Source: Desulfitobacterium sp038181555 (lineage in GTDB: Bacteria > Bacillota > Desulfitobacteriia > Desulfitobacteriales > Desulfitobacteriaceae). From it: a DNA stretch of 64,000 nucleotides. The position numbers were made by a program, and so were the translations under genes. The stretch spans positions 1 to 64,000 of the forward strand of contig NZ_JBBWUA010000014.1 in assembly GCF_038181555.1 (NCBI RefSeq). The letters are read 5' to 3'. Shown here one piece after another: positions 8,710 through 16,208 of this stretch. The notes beneath the pieces were generated by a model, which ran no database searches, had not been told where the DNA came from, and saw nothing but the letters and a program-made list of their open reading frames with translations. How positions within the stretch are numbered: the stretch's first letter is position 1; every line of letters begins with the position of its first letter.

Positions 8710-8885
8710 TCACCATCCTCTATGCTATTATTTATGATACAACTGGTTGTTTATTAAAAAAACTGTACTTATTTCAGTGTTGTCCTTATTATAAAAAACT
8801 TAGGTTGTGAAAAGTGTTGTAAAAGGGAGAGAGTAACCAGATAAAATAGATAAAGAATGATGAAATAAGTGAAATTTGTGTAAAA

Positions 8886-9644
8886 TTATGCGACATAAGT
8901 AACGGGTGACTTGAGTTTTCTCCAGAGGGAAATATCAAAGAAGCGGATATTTCCTAATATGTAGTGTTTATTCGCCTTCGGATAATCGCGTACGACTACA
9001 TAACAATCGCCAAGTGAATGGTGGAGGGTAGCTGTATAGCTCAGTGATAAAAGAAATTGGGTAAGCTTATCAGTACCATTATGGGGAAAACCCGTTTTTT
9101 GTGCTAAATCAAGGCTTTGCTCATAAATATCAATTGCTTCCTGCCATTTATTCATATGCTGCAAAATATGGCCATGAATTATCAGTAAAAGAGGCTCTTT
9201 ATAGAAATTCGGGTTTTTCTGGATGATGTTAAGGGCATGTTTTGGTCGATCTTCTCTTAAGAGAAGATCGGCAAGGGTTGCACACAGAAGGGGATCATTT
9301 GTATTTTGATACTTTTCTAATAGGGCAATGGCCTGTCTCGTTTCACGAAAATAAAAATATAGCTGACTAGCAAAATGGGAAATTGCAAGGGGTGTTGAAC
9401 CCTGAGTGATTTCCTTCGCCATTTTCTGGGCGGTGCTTTTTTTATCGGGTGGCGGAAAGCTTCGTTTGCGCATCATTAATAGATAGGCTATGCAAAACCC
9501 GATCAGCAAAGAACAGACTCCAAGTAAAGGACCAAATCTCCACCATAAAAATAAACCCGTCAGAATAAAAAAGATGAATATGGAGAAAAAATAATAGAGT
9601 TTATAAACATAAAGTACTTGTAAATCATATTTCACTTGACTCAT
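8886..9644 (-). CDS. Membrane-anchored TPR-like protein
   Basis: This 252-residue protein has two N-terminal transmembrane helices (about residues 18-38 and 40-60), a basic stretch MRKRSF, and a helical domain with TPR-like repeats such as AIALLEKYQNTNDPLLCATL and WQEAIDIYEQSLDLAQK. The domain probably faces the cytoplasm. ATG 9644 has GGAGG at the right distance. It stands alone, divergent from the carbon-metabolism block. The partner and function are not known. Confidence 0.65.
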   Translation of the reverse strand: MSQVKYDLQVLYVYKLYYFFSIFIFFILTGLFLWWRFGPLLGVCSLLIGFCIAYLLMMRKRSFPPPDKKSTAQKMAKEITQGSTPLAISHFASQLYFYFRETRQAIALLEKYQNTNDPLLCATLADLLLREDRPKHALNIIQKNPNFYKEPLLLIIHGHILQHMNKWQEAIDIYEQSLDLAQKTGFPHNGTDKLTQFLLSLSYTATLHHSLGDCYVVVRDYPKANKHYILGNIRFFDISLWRKLKSPVTYVA

Positions 9645-10044
9645 GCTAACCTCCAGCATTATGAATAAATCCTGGAAAATTATATGAAGACAATTCCTAT
9701 ATTATGATTCTAATAATTTAAGCTATCGCATATATCATGGTAGATAATGGAATGTTGATGAAATACGAAGGGAATCGAATGAAGTCAAAGGGCTAAGGCG
9801 CTCTTTTATTGGTCTGACCTTCAGGCGGTATAATTAATTTTTTTAATTAGCAGGAGTTTGGTTTTGGATAGAGAATACTATACTTAGTGTTTTAAAAGAT
9901 AAAACCATGTTTTAGTATTTGTAAGAAATGACTATAAAACTGCACAGTATACATCTTGGCTAATGATAAAAAGCTATATAGACAGACAATACTTTACGGA
10001 ATATTCAAAATATATTATTTTATCAAATTTGCGTATTTTTGGGG

Positions 10045-10073
10045 TTGACTAAATCCTTAATTCCAGAGATAAT
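10045..10073 (+). promoter_or_regulatory. Sigma-A promoter of the acyl-CoA ligase operon
   Basis: TTGACT at 10045-10050 and GATAAT at 10068-10073 are separated by 17 bases, a near-consensus vegetative promoter. Transcription would start near 10080, at the left edge of the inverted repeats. Confidence 0.75.
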
Positions 10074-10093
10074 AATACTGTACAAAGGAAAAT

Positions 10094-10106
10094 GAAACTA
10101 CGTTTC
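10094..10106. promoter_or_regulatory. Palindromic operator candidate GAAACTACGTTTC
   Basis: This 13-bp inverted repeat lies just downstream of the promoter and is followed by a further half site CGAAAC at 10113-10118. Almost the same palindrome, GAAACAACGTTTC, lies upstream of the malic enzyme gene at 13992-14004. A shared repressor is the simplest reading. Confidence 0.55.
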
Positions 10107-10263
10107 GCAATACGAAACAAAAACAACTCCTTTGTATTAAACCTATCCATTTAGCTCACACTAAATCGAAGATTTAAGTTAGAGTCAAGGGAGGGTGAGA
10201 GACTTCTCAAGTGTTCATAGGTGTCTCTGGGTAAAGAAATAACATTATGGAAGGGATTTATGC

Positions 10264-11541
10264 ATGGCAAGATTTCTAGAGTATCAAGGTAAAGATTGGC
10301 TTGCAAAAGCAGGAATGCCGGTACCTAAGGGTCGTCCGGCATCGACCCCCGAAGAAGCTAAGGAAATCGCCGAGTGGATTGGCGGACCTGTAGCTGTAAA
10401 AGGCCAGGTACAAGCGGGTGGTCGTGGTAAAGCAGGGATTGTTAAACTTGTTAACACCCCTGAAGAAGCAGCAGTTGTTGCTGCAGAGATTCTCTCTAAG
10501 ACAGTGAATGGCCTACCGGTGCGTAAAGTTCTTGTGGAAGAAAAGCTCGATATCAAAAAAGAGTTCTATTGCTCCTTTGTCGTCAATGGTGCAAGAGAAG
10601 CTCGTTCGCCAATGCTGATGTTCAGTCTTGAGGGCGGAATGGATATCGAAAGTGTTCCCGAAGATAAGCTTCTTAAGATCAATGTTGATCCTCTTTATGG
10701 ATTGCAATCTTATGATGCAGTGGATTTAGCCGCTAAAGCCGGAGTTGCTCCTGAAGACTTAAGCAAGTTTGCCAAATTTTTGACGAAACTTTCCCAAACG
10801 TACAAGAAATATGATTGCATGACCCTGGAAATTAATCCTTTTATTATGACAGGTAAGGGTGATCTTATCTGTGCTGACTGTAAGATGGAAATCGATAACA
10901 GTTCAGTTGGTCGTCACCCAGAGTTCGGTTTTGATATCGCTCGCGATCTACCAGGAGAGCCTACTGAGCTCGACTATATCGGTTGGAGTATTGAAGAGAC
11001 CGATGCTCGTGGTACAGGCTTCTTGATGAACATGGGTTATGATGAAGTGAGCCCAGGCCATATCGGCTATCACCCAATCGGTGGTGGTTCAGCTATGATG
11101 GGACTTGACGCACTCAATCAAGTTGGCTTAAAACCTGCTAACTATGCAGATACAAGCGGAAACCCTGTTGCATCAAAGATCTACCGTGTTGCAAAATCAG
11201 TACTTTCTCAACCGAATATAGATGGTTATCTCCTTGGTGGCTTCATGATGGCCAATCAGGAGCAATGGCATCATGCTCATGCTATCGTAAAAGTTCTTCG
11301 TGAAATTCTTCCAACCCAGAAGCATGGATTACCCTGCGTTCTCCTACTCTGTGGAAATAGGGAAGACGAATCTCTAGAAATTCTTCGTACCGGACTTGCT
11401 GATCTTATGACTGCTGATGGTCCTGGTAAGAGAATCGAGATTTATGGTAAACAATATGTTACCGACACGAAGTTCATTGGTGAAAGACTCTTGGCTCTAA
11501 GCAAGGAATACAGAGCTGAGAAAGAAGCTCAAGGAAAGTAG
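10264..11541 (+). CDS. Acyl-CoA ligase (ADP-forming) beta subunit; malate-CoA ligase candidate
   Basis: This 425-residue protein has an ATP-grasp N-terminus like SucC: KGQVQAGGRGKAG near 46-58, EGGMDIESVPEDKLLK near 122 and LEINPF near 192. Its C-terminal half departs from SucC. NYADTSGNPVASKIY near 292-306 and LLGGFMMANQ instead recall the matching part of citryl-CoA synthetase and ATP-citrate lyase, and the length is also nearer that class than SucC at about 388. With the alpha gene and a CitE-like lyase downstream, a malate-CoA ligase role is likely but inferred. It heads the operon; the Fe-S-like gene starts 9 bases after its stop. Confidence 0.75.
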   Translation: MARFLEYQGKDWLAKAGMPVPKGRPASTPEEAKEIAEWIGGPVAVKGQVQAGGRGKAGIVKLVNTPEEAAVVAAEILSKTVNGLPVRKVLVEEKLDIKKEFYCSFVVNGAREARSPMLMFSLEGGMDIESVPEDKLLKINVDPLYGLQSYDAVDLAAKAGVAPEDLSKFAKFLTKLSQTYKKYDCMTLEINPFIMTGKGDLICADCKMEIDNSSVGRHPEFGFDIARDLPGEPTELDYIGWSIEETDARGTGFLMNMGYDEVSPGHIGYHPIGGGSAMMGLDALNQVGLKPANYADTSGNPVASKIYRVAKSVLSQPNIDGYLLGGFMMANQEQWHHAHAIVKVLREILPTQKHGLPCVLLLCGNREDESLEILRTGLADLMTADGPGKRIEIYGKQYVTDTKFIGERLLALSKEYRAEKEAQGK

Positions 11542-11550
11542 GGAAATAAC

Positions 11551-11838
11551 GTGCTGGAATTCGCCGAAAAAAGTTGCAAGATCACAATCGATACCAGCAA
11601 GTGTGATACATGCGAAACAAAAGCATGTGCAGACGCGTGCAAAAAATATGCCAGAGGTTTGCTTGGAATAGATGATAAAGGTAGAGCATCGGTTGCTCAT
11701 CGTACAGAGGAAGAAATTTTACGCCTTGGTACAGAGTGCCTTTCCTGCGAATTTGCTTGCAAATTCCATGGTAATGATGCTATCACAATCGAAGTTCCAG
11801 TAGCTGGACTCGATGAATACCTCGCCAAACGCGCTTAA
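11551..11838 (+). CDS. Small eight-cysteine Fe-S-like protein inside the CoA-ligase operon
   Basis: This 95-residue protein has cysteines at 9, 18, 21, 26, 30, 63, 66 and 70. The blocks KCDTCETKACADACKK and CLSCEFACKFHG resemble ferredoxin-type ligand sets, and eight cysteines are enough for two [4Fe-4S] clusters. Spacing differs from the standard CxxCxxCxxxCP pattern, so a zinc site is possible. It starts at GTG 11551, between the beta and alpha ligase genes, which suggests a subunit or partner of the enzyme. No such subunit is part of textbook succinyl-CoA or malate-CoA ligases. Confidence 0.75.
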   Translation: MLEFAEKSCKITIDTSKCDTCETKACADACKKYARGLLGIDDKGRASVAHRTEEEILRLGTECLSCEFACKFHGNDAITIEVPVAGLDEYLAKRA

Positions 11839-11890
11839 TTTCTAAATCGATTGGGATAAAAATTAGCAATTTGTTAAATGAGGGATAAGA

Positions 11891-12787
11891 ATGGGCATTT
11901 TGATCAATAGAGAGACCAAAGTAATTGTCCAAGGAATCACCGGTCGGGAAGGTTCTATGCGGACAAAGTATATGAAAGAATATGGTACGAAGCTAATTGG
12001 TGGAACTAGTCCTGGTAAATCAGGACAAGAGATCCATGGTGTTCCCGTTTTCAATACCGTAAAGGAAATTGTTCGGGAACAAGGTGAAATAGATTTTAGC
12101 GTTATTTTCGTACCGGGCAGTGGTTTAAAAACCGCTGTTATGGAAGCAGCTGATGCAGGAGTTAAAAATATTATTCCTTGCGTCGAAGGCACGCCTATCC
12201 ATGATATTATGGATATGATTGCTTATGCTAATCTCAAGGGTTCGAGATTGATCGGACCTGGATCCATTGGTATTCTCACACCCGGAGAAGCTGTTGTCGG
12301 ATGGCTCGGCGGAAACGTGGAGTGGGCTAATAAATTTTTCCAAAAAGGTAACATCGGAGTATTCTCCCGCAGCGGCGGTCAATCAGGGACTATTCCTTGG
12401 GTACTGCGTGAGGGTGGCTTTGGGGTCAGTACGGTTGTTCATACTGGAACTGAGCCTGTTTTGGGTACTTCCATGGCTGATCTTTTACCGTTCTTTGAAG
12501 AGGATCCCGATACTGCAGGCGTTGCCGTTTATGCAGAAATCGGCGGTTCACAGGAAGAAGAATGCGCAGAGGTTATTGCAGCAGGTAAATTCACCAAGCC
12601 TTTCGTAATCTATGTAGCTGGTGCTTGGGCACCGGAAGGACAACGATTCTCCCATGCTTCCAATATTGTTGAGCGCGGACGTGGTTCGGCCAAGAGTAAG
12701 ATGGAAGCTATCACACAAGCGGGTGGTTTCGTTGCTGAAAGGCCGACTGATATTCCTATTATTCTTAAGGAAAAGTTAGGCAAATAA
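11891..12787 (+). CDS. Acyl-CoA ligase (ADP-forming) alpha subunit; malate-CoA ligase candidate
   Basis: This 298-residue protein is the CoA-binding and phosphohistidine subunit of a SucD/MtkB-type ligase. The N-terminal VIVQGITGREGSMRTKYM is the CoA-binding fold, SRSGGQSG near 158 is conserved, and the active-site histidine is kept as FSHAS at residue 255. The usual GIGGDP segment is replaced by HTGTEP, a sign of a divergent subgroup. ATG 11891 follows GAGGG. It follows the Fe-S-like gene by 52 bases and precedes the lyase gene. A succinate substrate is possible but the context favours malate. Confidence 0.8.
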   Translation: MGILINRETKVIVQGITGREGSMRTKYMKEYGTKLIGGTSPGKSGQEIHGVPVFNTVKEIVREQGEIDFSVIFVPGSGLKTAVMEAADAGVKNIIPCVEGTPIHDIMDMIAYANLKGSRLIGPGSIGILTPGEAVVGWLGGNVEWANKFFQKGNIGVFSRSGGQSGTIPWVLREGGFGVSTVVHTGTEPVLGTSMADLLPFFEEDPDTAGVAVYAEIGGSQEEECAEVIAAGKFTKPFVIYVAGAWAPEGQRFSHASNIVERGRGSAKSKMEAITQAGGFVAERPTDIPIILKEKLGK

Positions 12788-12812
12788 TAATTGATCATCC
12801 TAATTAAATGAT

Positions 12813-12855
12813 ACTTTCCCGCTCAGATGGGGAATGCTTATCTGAGCGGGAAAGT
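12813..12855 (+). terminator. Strong stem-loop after the CoA-ligase operon
   Basis: ACTTTCCCGCTCAGAT at 12813-12828 pairs perfectly with ATCTGAGCGGGAAAGT at 12840-12855. A T tract is missing, so it may stabilise RNA or partly terminate rather than act as a classic terminator. Confidence 0.55.
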
Positions 12856-13021
12856 TACACCACATGGCTGGTTTTTCGGTTACTTAGCGCTACTAGATTG
12901 ACTATCAATTAAGTATCGGTCAGCTGTCGAATAGCTAACATAGTATGGAGCCATATTAACATTGCAACTAGGGACTTCATGTCCTTAGAAATATTATTAA
13001 ATTTTTAGGGGGTATATATCC

Positions 13022-13909
13022 ATGGCTGTTATGAGATCTATTATGTACATTCCTGGAAACAATCCAAAATTCATCGACAAGATTGCCTCAATTCCTGCTG
13101 ACATCATCACCTTTGACCTCGAAGATGCTATACCACCTTCTGAGAAAGAAGCTACCCGTGTTATGATCAAGGAAAATCTTCACAGAGGTCGTGAAGGCGG
13201 AGCTCAAGTTTTTGTTCGTATCAACAACTGGGAAACCGGCATGACCAATGATGACTTAGAAGCTATCGTTTGGCCTGGCTTAGACGGAGTAACCTTAGCT
13301 AAAACAGGTTGTGCAGCTGACGTACAACGTCTAGACTGGAAACTAGAAGAATTAGAAATGCGTCGTGGCATTCCTGTTGGAACTGTTAAGATTTCCATGC
13401 TTCTTGAAACTGCTAAAGGTGTTCAAAATGCTGGAGAATGCTGCCTAGCTAGCAAACGTAATGTTAATGCTATCTTTGGTGCAGTTGACTATTGCCGTGA
13501 TATGCGTGTTAAACTTACCTCTGCAGCTGTTGAGCAACAATACGCTCGCGCTAAAGTTGCTGTAGCTTGCCGCACAGCTGGAATCGTTGCTATTGACGCT
13601 CCTTTCGTTGATTTCAAAGATATCCCTGGTTTCGAAAAGAATGTTGCTGATGGTAAACAAATGGGTTATGAAGGTCGTATGATCATTCATCCAGGACAAG
13701 TTGAACCTTCCAACACCCTTTATGCTCCAGATCCGGCTGATGTTCAATGGGCAAAAGATGTTGTTAAAGTCTTCGAAGAAGAAGGTCTTGCTAAAGGTAA
13801 GGCTGCCGTTTCCTTGAACGGAAAAATGGTAGACACCCCTGTATATCTTAATGCACAAGATATCTTAGCTGCTCAAGCTGAAATCGATGCTAAGAATGCT
13901 GGTAAATAA
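13022..13909 (+). CDS. CitE-like malyl-CoA / citramalyl-CoA lyase
   Basis: This 295-residue TIM-barrel protein belongs to the HpcH/HpaI-CitE family. Visible features are RSIMYIPGNNPKF near 5-17, the acidic TFDLEDAIPPSE near 31, the CoA-side VRINNW, LLETAKGV with the metal glutamate near 128 and GAVDYCRD with the metal aspartate near 157. The family includes malyl-CoA lyase, which interconverts malyl-CoA with acetyl-CoA and glyoxylate. Lying between a CoA ligase and malic enzyme, malyl-CoA is the most economical substrate. ATG 13022 follows TAGGGGG. Codons are strongly biased, suggesting high expression. Confidence 0.8.
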   Translation: MAVMRSIMYIPGNNPKFIDKIASIPADIITFDLEDAIPPSEKEATRVMIKENLHRGREGGAQVFVRINNWETGMTNDDLEAIVWPGLDGVTLAKTGCAADVQRLDWKLEELEMRRGIPVGTVKISMLLETAKGVQNAGECCLASKRNVNAIFGAVDYCRDMRVKLTSAAVEQQYARAKVAVACRTAGIVAIDAPFVDFKDIPGFEKNVADGKQMGYEGRMIIHPGQVEPSNTLYAPDPADVQWAKDVVKVFEEEGLAKGKAAVSLNGKMVDTPVYLNAQDILAAQAEIDAKNAGK

Positions 13910-13947
13910 TTAGCAATATTGCTAATTCCTACTTAGAATTATCATTT

Positions 13948-13975
13948 GCGGGTCGCTTCTTCATGAAGCGACCGC
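13948..13975 (+). terminator. Intrinsic terminator after the lyase gene
   Basis: GGTCGCTTC at 13951-13959 pairs with GAAGCGACC at 13965-13973, with GC pairs beyond it. The tail is AT-rich (ATTATTAAAAATTT). Confidence 0.65.
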
Positions 13976-13991
13976 ATTATTAAAAATTTGC

Positions 13992-14004
13992 GAAACAACG
14001 TTTC
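13992..14004. promoter_or_regulatory. Palindromic operator candidate GAAACAACGTTTC
   Basis: This inverted repeat upstream of the malic enzyme gene differs in one central base from the site at 10094-10106. The repetition suggests that the two transcription units share a regulator. Confidence 0.55.
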
Positions 14005-14126
14005 ATTTTTTACACACAATGAAATGCTTATAGCTGCGTGATGCTTTTAGCTTGCGTAATGCTCATAAATTATTTGGCTGAATCACATACTATCCATTAG
14101 TTTTAATCATGAGAGGGGATGTCTAA

Positions 14127-15383
14127 ATGACACGTATTAAGAATCTTCGCGAAGAAGCTTTAGAATTTCATAAAGTAAAGCCTGGTAAACTCGAAGTTAG
14201 AGTTACCGTACCGACTAATGATCGTGACGATCTTACTCTTGCTTATTCTCCTGGTGTAGCAGAGCCTGTTAAAGAAATTGGTGCTGATATTGAAAACCTT
14301 GATATTTACACCAATCATGCCAACTACGTTAGTATCGTTTCCGATGGTACTGCTATCCTAGGCCTTGGTAACCTTGGTCCTGCAGCAGCTATGCCGGTTA
14401 TGGAAGGTAAGTCACTTCTCTTCAAAGCTTTTGGCGATGTAGACGCTTTCCCTCTTTGCGTTAACACCCACGATGTCGATAAAATCGTTGAAATTGTTGA
14501 GTTAACTTCCCCTACTTTTGGTGGCGTTAACTTAGAAGATATCAAAGCACCTGAGTGCTTTGAAATCGAAGAAAAACTTAAAGCTCGCGGCATCTTCAAA
14601 GGCCCAATTTTCCATGACGACCAACACGGAACTGCAGTTGTAACCTTAGCTGGTCTGGTTAATGCTTTAAAAGTAGTCGGCAAGAAGATCGAAGACGTTA
14701 AAGTCGTTGCTAACGGTGCCGGAGCAGCCGGTATCGCTATCATCAAACTTCTCATGAGCATGGGCTTAAAAAATGTTATTATGTGCGATACCAAGGGTGC
14801 CATTTATGATGGACGTACAGCTGGTATGAACCCTTGGAAGGAAGAAATCGCTAAAGCAACTAACCCAGAAAAGTATAGTGGAGATCTGGCGGGCGCTTTA
14901 GTAGGTGCCGATGTCTTCATCGGAATTTCTGCTCCTGATGTGCTTAATGAAGATATGATCCGCTCCATGGCTAAAGATCCCATCTGCTTCTGCCAAGCTA
15001 ACCCAATTCCTGAAATCTGGCCTATCCAAAGAGCTATTGACGCAGGTGCTAAAGTCATCTCCACAGGCCGTTCTGACGTCCATAACCAAATCAACAACGT
15101 TCTGGCCTTCCCTGGAATGTTCCGTGGTGCTATCGATGTTCGTGCAACTGACATCAACGACGCTATGAAAGTAGCAGCAGCTTATGCCATTGCTAATATT
15201 GTTACTGATGAAGAACTCAGTGCAGAGTACATTATTCCTAGTACTTTCAACCCTGAAGTTGCTCCCGCAGTTGCTGCAGCAGTAGCTAAAGCAGCTATGG
15301 ATTCCGGAATCGCAAGACGTCCTATGGATCCTCAAGAAGTAGCTGATAATCTGAAAAAGAGATTAGCTAATCAATACAAATAA
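14127..15383 (+). CDS. Malic enzyme (oxaloacetate-decarboxylating)
   Basis: This 418-residue protein is a short bacterial malic enzyme, converting malate to pyruvate and CO2 with NAD(P) reduction. Conserved blocks are AYSPGVAEPV near 31, LGLGNLGPAAAMPVMEGKS near 77, FHDDQHGTAVV near 161 with metal ligands, VVANGAGAAGIAI near 193 and QANPIPEIWP near 290. Its length and motifs fit the family well. A terminator precedes it and another follows, so it is its own unit, with a palindrome shared with the CoA-ligase operon. It would link malate made by the ligase and lyase to pyruvate. Confidence 0.92.
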   Translation: MTRIKNLREEALEFHKVKPGKLEVRVTVPTNDRDDLTLAYSPGVAEPVKEIGADIENLDIYTNHANYVSIVSDGTAILGLGNLGPAAAMPVMEGKSLLFKAFGDVDAFPLCVNTHDVDKIVEIVELTSPTFGGVNLEDIKAPECFEIEEKLKARGIFKGPIFHDDQHGTAVVTLAGLVNALKVVGKKIEDVKVVANGAGAAGIAIIKLLMSMGLKNVIMCDTKGAIYDGRTAGMNPWKEEIAKATNPEKYSGDLAGALVGADVFIGISAPDVLNEDMIRSMAKDPICFCQANPIPEIWPIQRAIDAGAKVISTGRSDVHNQINNVLAFPGMFRGAIDVRATDINDAMKVAAAYAIANIVTDEELSAEYIIPSTFNPEVAPAVAAAVAKAAMDSGIARRPMDPQEVADNLKKRLANQYK

Positions 15384-15423
15384 TCTCTGGTTCTCTCAAT
15401 AATTACCCATAATACTATAACGA

Positions 15424-15464
15424 AACACGAAGAAATGGGCGCTGTCCATCTCTTCGTGTTTTTT
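15424..15464 (+). terminator. Intrinsic terminator after malic enzyme
   Basis: AACACGAAGA at 15424-15433 pairs with TCTTCGTGTT at 15451-15460, with inner ATGG/CCAT pairs, and a T tract follows. Confidence 0.85.
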
Positions 15465-15558
15465 ATTTATGGCATAGGAGATAATTCATATGACGAAATA
15501 TATTAAAATTTTTAGAAAGTCATTGAAATTTTCTGTATTTTGAAGTAACATATTGGCA

Positions 15559-15584
15559 TGGTGGCCTGACCAAATTAATATAAT
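15559..15584 (+). promoter_or_regulatory. Promoter -10 and palindrome upstream of lutC
   Basis: TATAAT lies at 15579-15584. The inverted repeat TGGTGGCCTGACCA at 15559-15572 sits between the expected -35 and -10 positions. TGGT...ACCA arms recall GntR/FadR-type operators, which control lut genes in other bacteria, but the six-base spacing is wider than usual. Confidence 0.4.
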
Positions 15585-15635
15585 AGATACAAGACAGCTG
15601 GGCAAAGAGAGAGAAATGAAGAAGGGGTGTATAAA

Positions 15636-16208
15636 ATGGAAGAATTAAGCTTATATGAGCGTTTTCAGACAAAGCTTCAAGCCGTGTCTGGCGAGTGTTA
15701 TCGAACCCAAACGCTAGCGGAGGCGGAAGCACTTATTGCTAAAATACTCAAGGATAAAGGAATTGGGACGGTAGCGATGGTTAAGTCACCGATGGTCGGT
15801 GCTATGAATTTGGATAGAAGTCTAACTGACCAGGGTATAACTGTATACACAGATCGCTATCAAGAAGTGACTCCGACAGTAGGAGCCGGAATTACGGAAA
15901 TGAAATGGGCTATTTCTGAATTGGGGACTTTAATCCAATATGCTGAGGATGTGAATGAGCGGCTTTGCTCATCTTTTACACCGTTACATATCGCTCTTGT
16001 TCAAACGTCAACACTGTTGCCGGATATCATGACGGCATTGGCGACAATTCATAAGGAGCCTAGAATTCCAGGCTATGTTGGCTTTATCACCGGTCCGAGC
16101 CGTACTTCAGACATCGAACGCGTTTTAACGATTGGTGTTCATGGTCCGGAACAACTTGTGGCAGTATTTGTAGATGAACAAGCAGGGGAGGGTGCAGTCA
16201 ATGGCTGA
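15636..16208 (+). CDS. lutC: LUD-domain lactate utilization protein C
   Basis: This LUD-domain protein of 190 residues resembles LutC, part of the LutABC system that oxidises L-lactate to pyruvate. The C-terminal signature TGPSRTSDIERVLTIGVHGP near 149-168 is typical. ATG 15636 with GAAGGGG eight bases away is preferred to GTG 15627, which lies too close. Its last eight bases overlap the start of the LutB-LutA fusion, implying translational coupling. It has no cysteine cluster. Confidence 0.85.
   Translation: MEELSLYERFQTKLQAVSGECYRTQTLAEAEALIAKILKDKGIGTVAMVKSPMVGAMNLDRSLTDQGITVYTDRYQEVTPTVGAGITEMKWAISELGTLIQYAEDVNERLCSSFTPLHIALVQTSTLLPDIMTALATIHKEPRIPGYVGFITGPSRTSDIERVLTIGVHGPEQLVAVFVDEQAGEGAVNG

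Larger units (their letters stand above)
9645..10263. other. Long intergenic control region
   Basis: No credible gene is seen here. The left half is AT-rich and carries the divergent start signals of the TPR-like gene. The right half holds the promoter at 10045-10073, the palindrome at 10094-10106 and an outer inverted repeat TACAAAGGA (10081-10089) / TCCTTTGTA (10128-10136). A leader of about 180 bases follows. Confidence 0.7.

Noticed and set aside
10264..12787. Plain succinyl-CoA synthetase (sucCD)
   Set aside because: The beta C-terminus, the alpha HTGTEP segment, the Fe-S-like gene in between and the lyase neighbour argue against a standard TCA enzyme, though succinate cannot be ruled out.
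14898..15335. Antisense frame inside malic enzyme
   Set aside because: It is a codon-bias shadow of a highly biased gene, with no ribosome site or recognisable protein.
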